A stretch of 21,115 bases of DNA, taken from positions 1 to 21,115 of the forward strand of contig JAHRFV010000144.1 of assembly GCA_019084435.1 (NCBI GenBank). Reading direction: 5' to 3'. Position 1 is the first letter of the stretch. Each line of letters starts with the position of its first letter. Source of the stretch: Dethiosulfatibacter sp. Lineage in GTDB: Bacteria > Bacillota_A > Clostridia > Tissierellales > Dethiosulfatibacteraceae. Positions 1 to 8,519 of this stretch are shown here, piece after piece. A program made the position numbers and the translations under genes. A model generated the notes under the pieces. The model saw only the letters and a program-made list of their open reading frames with translations. It was not told where the DNA came from and did no database searches.

Positions 1-2
1 AC

Positions 3-464
3 GAAGAGACAAAAATAATGGAAACCGCTGTTGTAACAGGCAGTGTTGAGATGAAAAGAAAATCCAGTGTCTGGTTCAGTGCTGTTGTCAGAGGAGACCG
101 TGACAAAATAGTGATTGGTGAATACTCCAATATTCAGGATTGCAGTGTTGTGCATACGGCTATAGGCTATCCAACAACAGTAGGGGATTATGTGCTTGTA
201 GGCCATAATGTAAACCTGCATGGCTGCACCGTGGGAAACAATTGCATGATAGGCATCGGAGCCATATTGCTTGACGGCTGCGTCGTTGGCGATAACTGCA
301 TCATATCCGCAGGCGCACTGATCCCTCCAGGCAAGGTGATACCTGATAATTCCATGGTAATAGGAAACCCTTATCGCATAGTCAGACAAGTGACAGATGA
401 AGAGCTTGCGGATATCAAGACAACTGCCATACGATATTTTGATTTAGTTGCACAATATTATTGA
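3..464 (+). CDS. Gamma-class carbonic anhydrase family protein (5' partial)
   Basis: This is a left-handed beta-helix (hexapeptide repeat) protein of the gamma carbonic anhydrase/YrdA-PaaY type. Such proteins form trimers that may bind zinc and hydrate CO2; several relatives lack proven activity. The frame is open to the window edge. Codons before the ATG at 18 read EETKI and continue smoothly into METAVVTGSVE, where family members have internal sequence, so the ATG at 18 is probably not the start and roughly 15-20 N-terminal residues lie outside the window. Counting from that ATG, I see SSVWFSAVVRGD (16-27), the histidine-bearing segments SVVHTA and VGHNVNLHG expected to supply the three zinc ligands, and repeated G-D/N-x-C/V-I-I steps to about residue 115, then a short C-terminal helix. 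It is separated from secD by a promoter, so it ends its own unit. Family assignment is firm; enzymatic activity is inferred. Confidence 0.85.
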   Translation, partial: EETKIMETAVVTGSVEMKRKSSVWFSAVVRGDRDKIVIGEYSNIQDCSVVHTAIGYPTTVGDYVLVGHNVNLHGCTVGNNCMIGIGAILLDGCVVGDNCIISAGALIPPGKVIPDNSMVIGNPYRIVRQVTDEELADIKTTAIRYFDLVAQYY

Positions 465-489
465 TTTAATCACATGATAAAGGTATAAT
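461..489 (+). promoter_or_regulatory. Sigma-A-type promoter for the secD operon
   Basis: TTGATT (461-466) and TATAAT (484-489) are separated by 17 bases, near the vegetative sigma factor consensus. The -35 box overlaps the stop region of the preceding gene. The expected start point is near 496, about 20 bases before the AGGAGGA ribosome binding site (508-514) of secD. This is read from sequence only. Confidence 0.65.
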
Positions 490-518
490 TTTTTCTAGAG
501 TAAAAATAGGAGGATAGC

Positions 519-1790
519 ATGAAGAATAGAAACAGAATCATATTTGCGATCATAGTCCTGTTGGTCATAACGTCAGCTTACTTGGCTGCTTTTGGACTTG
601 ACTTGGATAGATATGTAATCAGTCCTTATAGAGATGAAATAAAGCTTGGTCTTGATCTTTCAGGAGGCGTCTACGTAGTCCTTGAGGCTGTTACCGATCT
701 TTCAGGAGCAGAGCTTGACGAAAAGATAGCCCAAGCAAAAGCCATCATAGAGCAAAGGGTTGATGGACTTGGCGTTGCAGAGCCCAACATAACAATAGAG
801 AATGGAGACAGAATCAGGATTGAACTGGCTGGATTAACAAATCCACAGGATGCGATCGAATTGATTGGGAAGACAGCATTGCTCCAATTCAGGGAACTGA
901 AAGATGGCAACATTATTCTGACTGGGCAAAATGTACAGGACTCTCAAGTGACCTATAATGAAAGAAATGAAATCGGCGTGTCACTGGAATTTGACAGTGA
1001 AGGAGCGGCTGCTTTTGCAGAGGCAACCGGTAGGTTACTTAATGAACCAGTCGACGTTGATAGGATAATAGAGATTGTATTGGATGGAGATGTCATTTCA
1101 GCACCTATCGTATCAGCTGAAATCAGAGACGGGAAAAGCTTCATTTCCGGTGGATTCACCATTGAGTCAGCTAGTAACTTAGCCAACCTCATAAAAGCAG
1201 GTGCTTTGCCTGTCGAGATGAAAGAGGTAGAGGTATCAGCTATTGGTCCTACATTGGGACTTGAGTCATTGGAAAGAAGTATTTTTGCAGGAATCATTGG
1301 TTTAGCTGCTATATTTGTGTTTATGATTCTATTCTATAAAATACCAGGCTTGGTGGCAGACATAGCCCTCACTATTTATATTTTGATAGTGCTAGGGATA
1401 GTCATTCAACTTAAAGCGAATCTGACGCTGCCCGGTATAGCCGGTTTGATTCTATCAATTGGTATGGCCGTTGACTCAAATGTCGTCATATTCGAGAGGA
1501 TCAAAGAAGAGTTGCGAGTAGGAAAGACCATCAGAACAGCAGTAGATGCAGGATTCAAGAAAGGCATGACGACTATTGTAGACGCCAATGTGACTACGCT
1601 TATTGCCGGAGCGGTTTTATTCTACTTTGGTACAGGAACCATCAAAGGATTTGCGGTTACACTATTAATTGGTTTATTCACTTCGCTGTTCACAGCGATT
1701 GTCATTACCAGACTATTGCTTAAGATTGCTGTCAAGATGGAGATTTCCAAGGATCCTAAAATGTATGGCGTGACGGGGGTGACCAAATGA
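519..1790 (+). CDS. secD: Protein translocase subunit SecD
   Basis: SecD is an RND-family membrane protein that works with SecF and SecYEG, using the proton or sodium motive force to complete protein export. The 423-residue product has an N-terminal membrane segment (about 6-25), the diagnostic GLDLSGGVYVVLEA (44-57), a large extracytoplasmic P1 region, and a block of five hydrophobic segments from about residue 255 to 400 containing GMAVDSNVVIFERIKEEL, the conserved SecD motif. The length suits Gram-positive SecD proteins, which lack the large periplasmic insertions of Proteobacteria. AGGAGGA at 508-514 precedes the ATG. Its 3' end overlaps secF by 4 bases (ATGA), implying coupled translation of the two partners. 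It is the first gene of a long operon. Confidence 0.97.
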   Translation: MKNRNRIIFAIIVLLVITSAYLAAFGLDLDRYVISPYRDEIKLGLDLSGGVYVVLEAVTDLSGAELDEKIAQAKAIIEQRVDGLGVAEPNITIENGDRIRIELAGLTNPQDAIELIGKTALLQFRELKDGNIILTGQNVQDSQVTYNERNEIGVSLEFDSEGAAAFAEATGRLLNEPVDVDRIIEIVLDGDVISAPIVSAEIRDGKSFISGGFTIESASNLANLIKAGALPVEMKEVEVSAIGPTLGLESLERSIFAGIIGLAAIFVFMILFYKIPGLVADIALTIYILIVLGIVIQLKANLTLPGIAGLILSIGMAVDSNVVIFERIKEELRVGKTIRTAVDAGFKKGMTTIVDANVTTLIAGAVLFYFGTGTIKGFAVTLLIGLFTSLFTAIVITRLLLKIAVKMEISKDPKMYGVTGVTK

Positions 1791-2686
1791 ATTTCAAAGT
1801 AATCAGCAAACGAAAAATCTATTTTATAATATCTCTTGTTATCATCCTGATCGGATTGGTGATGATACCCATTAGAGGGTTAAATGTAGGCATTGATTTT
1901 TCCGGTGGAACACTTCTTCAAATAGAATTGGGACGCAACGTGGAAGTCAGTGAAATCAGAGAACTTACCGATAGCTTTGACACCGCAGCCAGCATCGTAC
2001 ATGCAGGCGAAGACAGAACCCAGGTCATCATAAGAACGACAAGAGACCTGACTAATAATGAAAGATACGAGGTTTTCTCAACATTCAAGGAAAAATACGA
2101 CCTTTCTGACGAAGATTTCATCTATCAACAGAAGTTTGAGCCTTCAATCGGAAGAGAGATACAGAGTAAAGCCGTTTTATCAGTCATAATTGCCTCTATA
2201 GGGATATTGGTTTATATAACACTAAGATTTGAGTTACTGTTTGGCATAGCGGCTGTCGCAGCCTTGATGCATGATGTTCTTATCGGCGTATCGGTTTACT
2301 CGTTGCTTCAAATACCTATAAACAGCTCATTTATTGCAGCCATGCTGACAATAGTCGGTTACTCGATCAATGATACCATTGTCGTATTTGATAGAATCAG
2401 AGAAAACATCAAGTTGATGAGAAAGTCAAAGTATGAAGAAATTATAGATGTAAGCATATCCCAGACTATCGTCAGATCCATCAATACATCAGCGACTACT
2501 TTGTTTGCAATTACAGCATTGTACATCTTTGGTGTTGAGGCGATTAGAGAATTTGCATTGCCGTTGATACTGGGAATCCTTGCAGGTACATATTCATCAA
2601 TCTTTATTGCCAGCCCTATCTGGTATCTTTTGAAAACCAGAAAAAGTGACACAAACTACTACAATCCCAACAAAGCCTCAAAATAA
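1787..2686 (+). CDS. secF: Protein translocase subunit SecF
   Basis: SecF is the smaller partner of SecD in the SecDF export accessory complex. The 299-residue product has a first membrane segment at about 10-28, the signature GIDFSGGTLLQIE (35-47), an extracytoplasmic domain, and a C-terminal membrane bundle (about 128-285) carrying the conserved GYSINDTIVVFDRIREN. All hallmarks are present at normal length. The start ATG overlaps the secD stop by 4 bases, and the frame ends just before an A/T-only inverted repeat and a possible new promoter for the next gene. Confidence 0.97.
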   Translation: MNFKVISKRKIYFIISLVIILIGLVMIPIRGLNVGIDFSGGTLLQIELGRNVEVSEIRELTDSFDTAASIVHAGEDRTQVIIRTTRDLTNNERYEVFSTFKEKYDLSDEDFIYQQKFEPSIGREIQSKAVLSVIIASIGILVYITLRFELLFGIAAVAALMHDVLIGVSVYSLLQIPINSSFIAAMLTIVGYSINDTIVVFDRIRENIKLMRKSKYEEIIDVSISQTIVRSINTSATTLFAITALYIFGVEAIREFALPLILGILAGTYSSIFIASPIWYLLKTRKSDTNYYNPNKASK

Positions 2687-2725
2687 TTTATTATATCAAT
2701 GAACCGCTATTTGTAGTATAATAAA
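2687..2725 (+). promoter_or_regulatory. A/T inverted repeat with possible -10 box before the lapA-like gene
   Basis: TTTATTATA (2687-2695) is matched exactly by its inverted copy TATAATAAA (2717-2725) across a 21-base loop. The right arm contains a perfect TATAAT (2717-2722) and lies 24 bases before the start of the next gene. No good -35 box stands at the right distance (2694-2699 reads TATCAA). It could be a weak internal promoter, an mRNA hairpin after secF, or chance in A/T-rich spacer. Confidence 0.3.
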
Positions 2726-2746
2726 GAAAAAGGCAGGAGGTATGTT

Positions 2747-3211
2747 ATGCAACTTAATTTTATATTATTGCTAATTGTGTCCATTTTCATAGCGATATTT
2801 GCAATACAAAATGGAGAGACTGTATCGATAGATTTGTTTTTTATGAAGAGAGAGATGTCTCAAGCGCTAGTCATATTGGCTTCAGTAGGGTTGGGAGCTT
2901 TAGTGACAGGCGTTTTAAGCACATTTGGCAAGGTTAAGAAAATAAGAGAAAATAAAGCTCTCAGCAAAAAACTCAAGGCATATGAAACCGACATGAACAC
3001 AACAACTACTAAGCTTGCAAGCACAACAGCTGAGAATGAAGAGCTTCAGAAAATCAACTCAGACCTCAAAAGAGAGCTGGATACTACAGAGAATCAATTG
3101 AGAGAGCTAAAAAGCCAGGTCAAAATAGTCCCTGTTGAACATAAGTTAGAAGCTGAAGAATTTGAAGAAGCTCAAAAAGATGTTGAGGAAGTACCGGAGT
3201 CGGATTATTGA
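2747..3211 (+). CDS. LapA-domain (DUF1049-like) membrane protein
   Basis: This is a 154-residue membrane protein of the LapA/YciS type, whose members are small inner-membrane proteins often linked to envelope or lipopolysaccharide assembly; the role in Firmicutes is not settled. Two hydrophobic segments are visible (about 3-20 and 40-60), joined by the family-like NGETVSIDLFFMKREMSQALVI region. They are followed by a long charged, heptad-like stretch (about 65-135) predicted to be a coiled coil and an acidic tail. GGAGG at 2736-2740 precedes the ATG by 6 bases. It overlaps recJ by 4 bases. Position between secF and recJ is common in Clostridia, but no functional link is proven. Confidence 0.75.
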   Translation: MQLNFILLLIVSIFIAIFAIQNGETVSIDLFFMKREMSQALVILASVGLGALVTGVLSTFGKVKKIRENKALSKKLKAYETDMNTTTTKLASTTAENEELQKINSDLKRELDTTENQLRELKSQVKIVPVEHKLEAEEFEEAQKDVEEVPESDY

Positions 3212-5322
3212 AAAAAAGATATATCATCAGACAACAAGATGAGAGAATAACCAAACGTTTTCAAGAGCGTTTCGACATACCGACAATAGTTGCCAAGCTG
3301 CTGCAGAACAGGGGTTTGACAACTGAAGAACAAGTTGAAGAATACCTGAACACCAATATAGAAAGGCTTAGGAATCCACTGCTGATTCCAGGTATAGGTG
3401 ATGCTGTTAGACTTTTGGATGACAGCATCATGAATAATGAAAAGGTTTTTATATACGGTGATTATGATGCTGACGGTGTAACCTCCACTGCTCAGCTTGT
3501 TCTTATTTTAAAAGAGATTAATGCTGACTTCGAATACCATCTACCTGACAGGGAGGTTGATGGCTATGGCTTGAATGACGCCATCGTAGACGTCCTCGTA
3601 GAAAAGAATGTCAAACTGCTCATCACACTTGATTGTGGAATCTCTAATTATGATGAAATAAATAGAGTTGTTGAAAACGGAATAAAAGTCATTATCATCG
3701 ATCACCATCAGTGTCCCGACAGATTGCCACCAGCCGATGTTATTGTTGATCCCCAGATTTCTGAGATGCAAACATATTATCAGAATCTTTGCGGTGCTGG
3801 GCTTGCTTTTAATTTTGTGCGGGCACTTATTGCTCATTGCGACCTCAATGTCTCTCTAGATCCGTATCTACAGCTTGCTGCCATAGGAACTGTCTCTGAT
3901 ATAGTACCGATCACTCATGAGAACAGGATAATAGTAAAGAACGGAGTAGACATAATCAACACTAATCCGCTACCTGGGCTTGAGCAGCTTTTAAGCCTGA
4001 CTAATGTGACTAAAGGGACTGTGAAAACAGACACACTCAGCTATCTGGTAGGTCCCAAGATCAATGCGGCTGGCAGGGTAGATAAAGCCGAAATCGCCCT
4101 CAAGATGTTGATCTCGACAGATAAGATCGAGTCTCATCATTATGCGCAGACACTTAATGACTTGAACATACTTAGAAAAGAAATCGAAAAGCATATTTTT
4201 GATGAAGCCGACAGCAATGTGGTTTCTCAATTAGACAATAAGATATTGATTACTTATGGCAATGAATGGCATGAAGGAGTTATCGGTATAGTCAGTTCAA
4301 AACTGACCGAAAAATACCACAAACCATCCATTATGTTTTCCAAAAATGGCGATTATTATAAAGGATCAGGCAGAAGCATTCCAGGATTTGACATCTACAA
4401 GGCCATCAAAATATTTGATCACCTGACAGTCAAGTCTGGAGGACATCAACAGGCAGTAGGCCTCACCATACACGAGGACAATTTTAACGATTTTATAGAC
4501 AATGTGACAAAATATACCAATGAACTAATGACAGATGGGGAAATGGTTAAAGTGATAGAAATTGATGCCATAGTCTCAAAGGAAGACAGGATAGATATCG
4601 CATCGATAGATTATATGAACAGTATATTTGAACCCTACGGTCTGAGAAATGAAAAGCCGGTATTTATGATCAATCAATATGAGCTGCAGCATCAACGATA
4701 CCTTGGAAACGATGAGAACCATCTAAAAGCCGGGGTAAAGCTGGGAGATTCAATCTTCACGATTTTGCGGTTCAACATCACAGAACTGGAGAAGAAGGAG
4801 TTTAACCGTCTCAACCCTCTGGTCGGTGAGTTTGATGTAAATAACTATAACGGCTATTCAAGCGTGCAGTTCAACATTATTGATTTTGCAGGCGAATATT
4901 TTACCGATCTTAAATTGAAGCTAATGTATGAGATAGCCAACAAGCCTTTATTTTTGGATAGCCCGGTTGAAACAAAAAAGTCAGATTGTGAAAGGCTTAT
5001 ATTTCAGGAGGATATCATTTCAATCAGAAATGCGTCAAGCATAGAAGAACTAAATGACAGCACAAGGGAAAAAGTGGAATGTGCCATCGGCAAATGGTTG
5101 CCGTCTCAAGAAATTGAAGAGAAAATACTGACTGAATTGGGCAAAAACCACAGCAAAATTTTTAAATTTGAGATGATAAAACTTGTTAACTATATCAACA
5201 GAATATATAATATAAACATTAATGAGGAGATGCTTCTCTTTACATTGGTGAAGCTATACAAGAAGGATAGAATCAACTTCAAGCTGAAGAATGAATATTT
5301 ATATATCAAATACTTGTCCTGA
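3208..5322 (+). CDS. recJ: Single-stranded-DNA-specific exonuclease RecJ
   Basis: RecJ degrades single-stranded DNA 5' to 3' with two metal ions and acts in recombination, base excision and mismatch repair. The 704-residue product shows the DHH phosphoesterase motifs YGDYDADGVTS (83-93), LDCGIS (141-146) and DHH (165-167), then INAAGR (285-290), EWHEGVIGI (353-361), GSGRS (386-390) and the DHHA1 motif GGHQQA (411-416). An OB-fold-like region follows to about 570. The last 130 residues are lysine-rich and helical with no motif I recognise; such extensions occur in Firmicute RecJ. The start is TTG, overlapping the previous stop (TTGA), with GGAG at 3196-3199 eight bases upstream, suggesting translational coupling. 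Confidence 0.96.
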   Translation: MKKRYIIRQQDERITKRFQERFDIPTIVAKLLQNRGLTTEEQVEEYLNTNIERLRNPLLIPGIGDAVRLLDDSIMNNEKVFIYGDYDADGVTSTAQLVLILKEINADFEYHLPDREVDGYGLNDAIVDVLVEKNVKLLITLDCGISNYDEINRVVENGIKVIIIDHHQCPDRLPPADVIVDPQISEMQTYYQNLCGAGLAFNFVRALIAHCDLNVSLDPYLQLAAIGTVSDIVPITHENRIIVKNGVDIINTNPLPGLEQLLSLTNVTKGTVKTDTLSYLVGPKINAAGRVDKAEIALKMLISTDKIESHHYAQTLNDLNILRKEIEKHIFDEADSNVVSQLDNKILITYGNEWHEGVIGIVSSKLTEKYHKPSIMFSKNGDYYKGSGRSIPGFDIYKAIKIFDHLTVKSGGHQQAVGLTIHEDNFNDFIDNVTKYTNELMTDGEMVKVIEIDAIVSKEDRIDIASIDYMNSIFEPYGLRNEKPVFMINQYELQHQRYLGNDENHLKAGVKLGDSIFTILRFNITELEKKEFNRLNPLVGEFDVNNYNGYSSVQFNIIDFAGEYFTDLKLKLMYEIANKPLFLDSPVETKKSDCERLIFQEDIISIRNASSIEELNDSTREKVECAIGKWLPSQEIEEKILTELGKNHSKIFKFEMIKLVNYINRIYNININEEMLLFTLVKLYKKDRINFKLKNEYLYIKYLS

Positions 5323-5332
5323 GGAGGATCAG

Positions 5333-5845
5333 ATGGATTTAAAAGATAAGATCAGAGTGATAGAGGATTTCCCGGAAGAGGGAATCAGTTTTAAGGACAT
5401 TACAACCGTATTGAAGGATCCGCTTAGTTTGAAAGAAGTCATCACGCGTATGACTGATATGTTCTCCGACCTCGAGGTTGATATAGTTGTCGGACCAGAA
5501 TCCAGAGGCTTTATTTTCGGAACACCGGTCGCATTCAACATGGGTGCAGGCTTTGTTCCGGTCAGAAAACCAGGCAAATTGCCAGCGGAAACAGTCAAGC
5601 ATGAATACTCTCTGGAATATGGCAAGGATGCCCTTGAAATACATAAGGACGCTATAGAAGAAGGCATGAGGGTTATCGTCATAGATGACCTGTTGGCAAC
5701 AGGAGGCACTGTTAGCGCTACAGCCAAGCTGATTGAAAAACTAGGTGGCATAGTGGTCGGCCTTGGATTTTTCATTGAGCTGACTGACCTTAATGGTAGA
5801 GAAAAACTGACACAATACAATGTCAAATCAATTGTGACTTATTAA
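5333..5845 (+). CDS. apt: Adenine phosphoribosyltransferase
   Basis: Apt converts adenine and PRPP to AMP and pyrophosphate in purine salvage. The 170-residue product has the usual length, the family motif VVGPESRGFIFG (52-63), and the PRPP-binding loop VIVIDDLLATGGT (114-126) with both acidic residues. I chose the ATG at 5333 because GAGGAGG (5321-5327) stands just ahead of it. An upstream in-frame ATG at 5291 would add 14 residues lying inside recJ, without family similarity or a ribosome site. The pairing with rel directly downstream is conserved in Firmicutes and links purine salvage with (p)ppGpp metabolism. Confidence 0.96.
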   Translation: MDLKDKIRVIEDFPEEGISFKDITTVLKDPLSLKEVITRMTDMFSDLEVDIVVGPESRGFIFGTPVAFNMGAGFVPVRKPGKLPAETVKHEYSLEYGKDALEIHKDAIEEGMRVIVIDDLLATGGTVSATAKLIEKLGGIVVGLGFFIELTDLNGREKLTQYNVKSIVTY

Positions 5846-5866
5846 AGGTTGGATTTTCCAGCCTTT
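5844..5866 (+). other. Intercistronic hairpin between apt and rel
   Basis: AAAGGTTGG (5844-5852) pairs with CCAGCCTTT (5858-5866), a 9-bp stem with one G-T wobble and a 5-base loop. It begins within the apt stop codon and ends 21 bases before the rel start. No run of T follows, so it is not a standard intrinsic terminator. It could affect mRNA stability or the relative expression of the two genes. Confidence 0.4.
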
Positions 5867-5887
5867 AATCATACCGGTGGTGAGAAG

Positions 5888-8047
5888 ATGCTAGACAGAC
5901 TGATAAATGATATTTTAGCCTATAATCCCATGGCTGATGTATCCGTCATAAAAAAAGCATATGATTATGCAAAGGATTTTCATGGTGATATAATCTTAAG
6001 ATTCTCGGGAGAGGCTTATTTTACTCACCCTTTTAATGTTGCACTCATATTGGCTGAACTGAATATGGATGTTGACACAATAGCCGCCGGACTGCTCCAC
6101 GATGTGGTAGAAGATACCAACGCAACCTATGACGACATCAAAAAAGAATTCAATGAAGAGATCGCCAATCTAGTAGATGGCGTAACAAAATTGAGTAAAG
6201 TCAAGTACAAGTCAAAAGAGGAAAGACAGGCAGAAAGCCTCAGAAAGATGGTCATTGCCATGTCAAAGGACATCCGAGTCATCATCATCAAACTGGCTGA
6301 CCGGTTGCACAATATAAGAACCCTTCAGTACATGACACCTGAGAAGCAAAAGGAAAAGGCAATAGAGACACTGGAGATATACGCTCCGATTGCGAATCGT
6401 CTTGGTATGGCTTCTATCAAATGGGAGCTGGAGGATTTGTCACTTAAGTACATCGATCCGGAAGCATTTACAGATATTACTGAAAAGGTTAAGCAAAAAA
6501 GAAAAGAACGTGAAGAATACATTCAGGGAATCATCAACACCCTTGAGGAGAAATTGCGTGAGGCTGAGATCGATTTCGAAATCAGCGGAAGACCCAAAGG
6601 CATCTATAGCATCTACAAGAAGATGTATCATAAGAACAAGACATTTGAAGAGATTTATGATGTGACAGCCATCAGGATACTGGTCAATTCAGTCAGGGAT
6701 TGCTATGGTGTGCTTGGAACAGTGCATACGCTCTGGAAGCCTATGCCCGGCAGATTCAAGGACTATATCGCCATGCCAAAACCCAATATGTATCAATCCC
6801 TTCATACCACGGTCATCAGTTTTAATGGGGAGCCATTCGAGATACAGATCAGGACCTTTGAGATGCACAAAACAGCAGAGCTTGGTATCGCAGCCCACTG
6901 GAAATATAAAGAGGGTGTAAAGGATAGCGAGTTCGATGAAAAACTCAACTGGCTGCGACATATGTTGGACTGGCAGCAGGAAACCAACGATCCCAAAGAG
7001 TTTATGGAATCATTGAAGATAGATTTGTACACAGACGAGGTATTTGTATTCACCCCCAAAGGGGATGTCATCAACCTGCCTGCAGGCTCAACGCCAATTG
7101 ATTTTGCCTATCGCGTCCACTCAGGTGTGGGTAATAGATGTATTGGCGCTAAGATTAATGGAAGGATTGTCCCCCTGGACTACAAGCTGAAAAACGGCAA
7201 TCAGATTGAGATAATAACATCCTCAAACAGCAATGGTCCAAGCAGAGACTGGCTGAAGATAGTCAAGAGCAGTCAGGCAAAGAGTAAAATCAGGAAGTTC
7301 TTTAAGGATAAGGAAAAAGACACTAATATAGATAAGGGTAAGGAAGCCATCGAGAGAGAAATCAAGAGACAAGGCTTCAAGCTCACTGAGCTCTTCAAGG
7401 ATGATTGGATACAGGAAATTGTCAAGAAGATGAACTTCAAAACCACTGAAAATTTGTTTGCATCTGTCGGCCATGGCACTATGACAGAGCTTCAGGTTGT
7501 GACAAAGCTCATCGCTAAATATAAGGTATTGCATAAGGATCAGTATGAGGAGCGATTCAAGACAACAGAAGTGCAGGCACCGGTAAAACCTAAACCCACA
7601 CCGACATCAGGTGTCATCATACAGGATGTTGATAATATAAAGATCAGATTCTCCAAATGCTGCTCGCCGGTTCCAGGAGATGAAATTGTGGGATATATAA
7701 CCCGAGGTAGAGGCGTTTCCATCCATAGAGCAGACTGTACCAACATTGTGGCCGCTGAGAAAGATGGCCGTTTCATAGAAGTTGAGTGGGACACGGGAAA
7801 CAAGATGACCTATACAGCTGAGATTCAGATAGAATCTGTCGACAGACCAGGTCTCTTGCAGGACATCACTAATGTCTACACGGCACTCAAAGTCAACGCA
7901 ATCAATCTTAATCTGAGAGTTAACAAGGATAAGATAGCCATAATGAACATGACTTTTGAGATCAAGGAATCCAAGGATCTTGCAGAGCTTATTAAACGTT
8001 TCAAGAAAATAGACGGCATACTGGATGTTTACAGATACAAGAAATAG
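5888..8047 (+). CDS. rel: Bifunctional (p)ppGpp synthetase/hydrolase Rel
   Basis: Rel makes and degrades the starvation alarmone (p)ppGpp. The 719-residue product has all domains in order: the HD hydrolase (H47, H71-D72 in LLHDVVEDT), the synthetase with RFKD (289-292, the RxKD form of bifunctional enzymes) and EIQIRT (318-323), a TGS domain (about 383-445), a helical region, the paired cysteines C591-C592 in FSKCCSPVPGD, and a C-terminal ACT domain (about 645-719). Hydrolase and synthetase motifs are both intact, so bifunctionality is expected. The ATG at 5888 follows GGTGGTGAG at 5877-5885; an in-frame TTG at 5849 would place 13 extra residues within a hairpin and is unlikely. Confidence 0.96.
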   Translation: MLDRLINDILAYNPMADVSVIKKAYDYAKDFHGDIILRFSGEAYFTHPFNVALILAELNMDVDTIAAGLLHDVVEDTNATYDDIKKEFNEEIANLVDGVTKLSKVKYKSKEERQAESLRKMVIAMSKDIRVIIIKLADRLHNIRTLQYMTPEKQKEKAIETLEIYAPIANRLGMASIKWELEDLSLKYIDPEAFTDITEKVKQKRKEREEYIQGIINTLEEKLREAEIDFEISGRPKGIYSIYKKMYHKNKTFEEIYDVTAIRILVNSVRDCYGVLGTVHTLWKPMPGRFKDYIAMPKPNMYQSLHTTVISFNGEPFEIQIRTFEMHKTAELGIAAHWKYKEGVKDSEFDEKLNWLRHMLDWQQETNDPKEFMESLKIDLYTDEVFVFTPKGDVINLPAGSTPIDFAYRVHSGVGNRCIGAKINGRIVPLDYKLKNGNQIEIITSSNSNGPSRDWLKIVKSSQAKSKIRKFFKDKEKDTNIDKGKEAIEREIKRQGFKLTELFKDDWIQEIVKKMNFKTTENLFASVGHGTMTELQVVTKLIAKYKVLHKDQYEERFKTTEVQAPVKPKPTPTSGVIIQDVDNIKIRFSKCCSPVPGDEIVGYITRGRGVSIHRADCTNIVAAEKDGRFIEVEWDTGNKMTYTAEIQIESVDRPGLLQDITNVYTALKVNAINLNLRVNKDKIAIMNMTFEIKESKDLAELIKRFKKIDGILDVYRYKK

Positions 8048-8058
8048 AGGGTGACAAA

Positions 8059-8508
8059 ATGAGAGCAGTAGTTCAAAGAGTCAGCAAGGCCGAGGTGTTG
8101 GTTGACAACATCAGTCTTGGTCAAATCAATAAGGGACTTTTAATTTTATTAGGTGTGGCAGAAGAGGATACCGAAACAGATATCAATTATATGGTAGACA
8201 AGACCCTTAATCTGAGAATATTTGAGGATGAAAATGAGAAGATGAATCTCAGCGTACTTGATATAGAGGGTGAAGTGCTTGTAATCTCACAGTTCACATT
8301 GCACGGAGATGCCCGAAAAGGACGAAGGCCAAGCTTTTCAAAGGCTGGAAACCCTCAGAAAGCCGAAGCACTATATAACCAATATATCCAACAGTTAAAA
8401 AATAGCGGGATCAGAGTTGAATCAGGCAGGTTTGCGGCCTATATGGAAGTCAGCCTAGTCAATGATGGACCCGTCACTATATTACTAGACAGCACAAAAA
8501 TATTTTAA
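8059..8508 (+). CDS. dtd: D-aminoacyl-tRNA deacylase
   Basis: Dtd hydrolyses D-amino acids, and also glycine, from mischarged tRNA, guarding translational fidelity. The 149-residue protein starts with the typical MRAVVQRVSKAEV, carries the catalytic SQFTL motif (77-81) followed by KGRRPSF, and ends with the NDGPVTILLDS segment whose Gly-Pro pair (137-138) excludes L-aminoacyl substrates. Length is standard. GAGGGTG precedes the ATG. The rel-dtd-hydrolase order is typical for Firmicutes. Confidence 0.96.
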   Translation: MRAVVQRVSKAEVLVDNISLGQINKGLLILLGVAEEDTETDINYMVDKTLNLRIFEDENEKMNLSVLDIEGEVLVISQFTLHGDARKGRRPSFSKAGNPQKAEALYNQYIQQLKNSGIRVESGRFAAYMEVSLVNDGPVTILLDSTKIF

Positions 8509-8519
8509 GGAGTTTGAAT

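Noticed and set aside
5329..5826. 165-codon frame on the minus strand opposite apt
   Set aside because: It is a mirror of the strongly conserved apt gene, with serine-rich low-complexity composition and no ribosome site.
5849..5887. TTG start giving Rel 13 more residues
   Set aside because: The TTG lies in a hairpin without a ribosome site, while the ATG at 5888 has one and fits the family.
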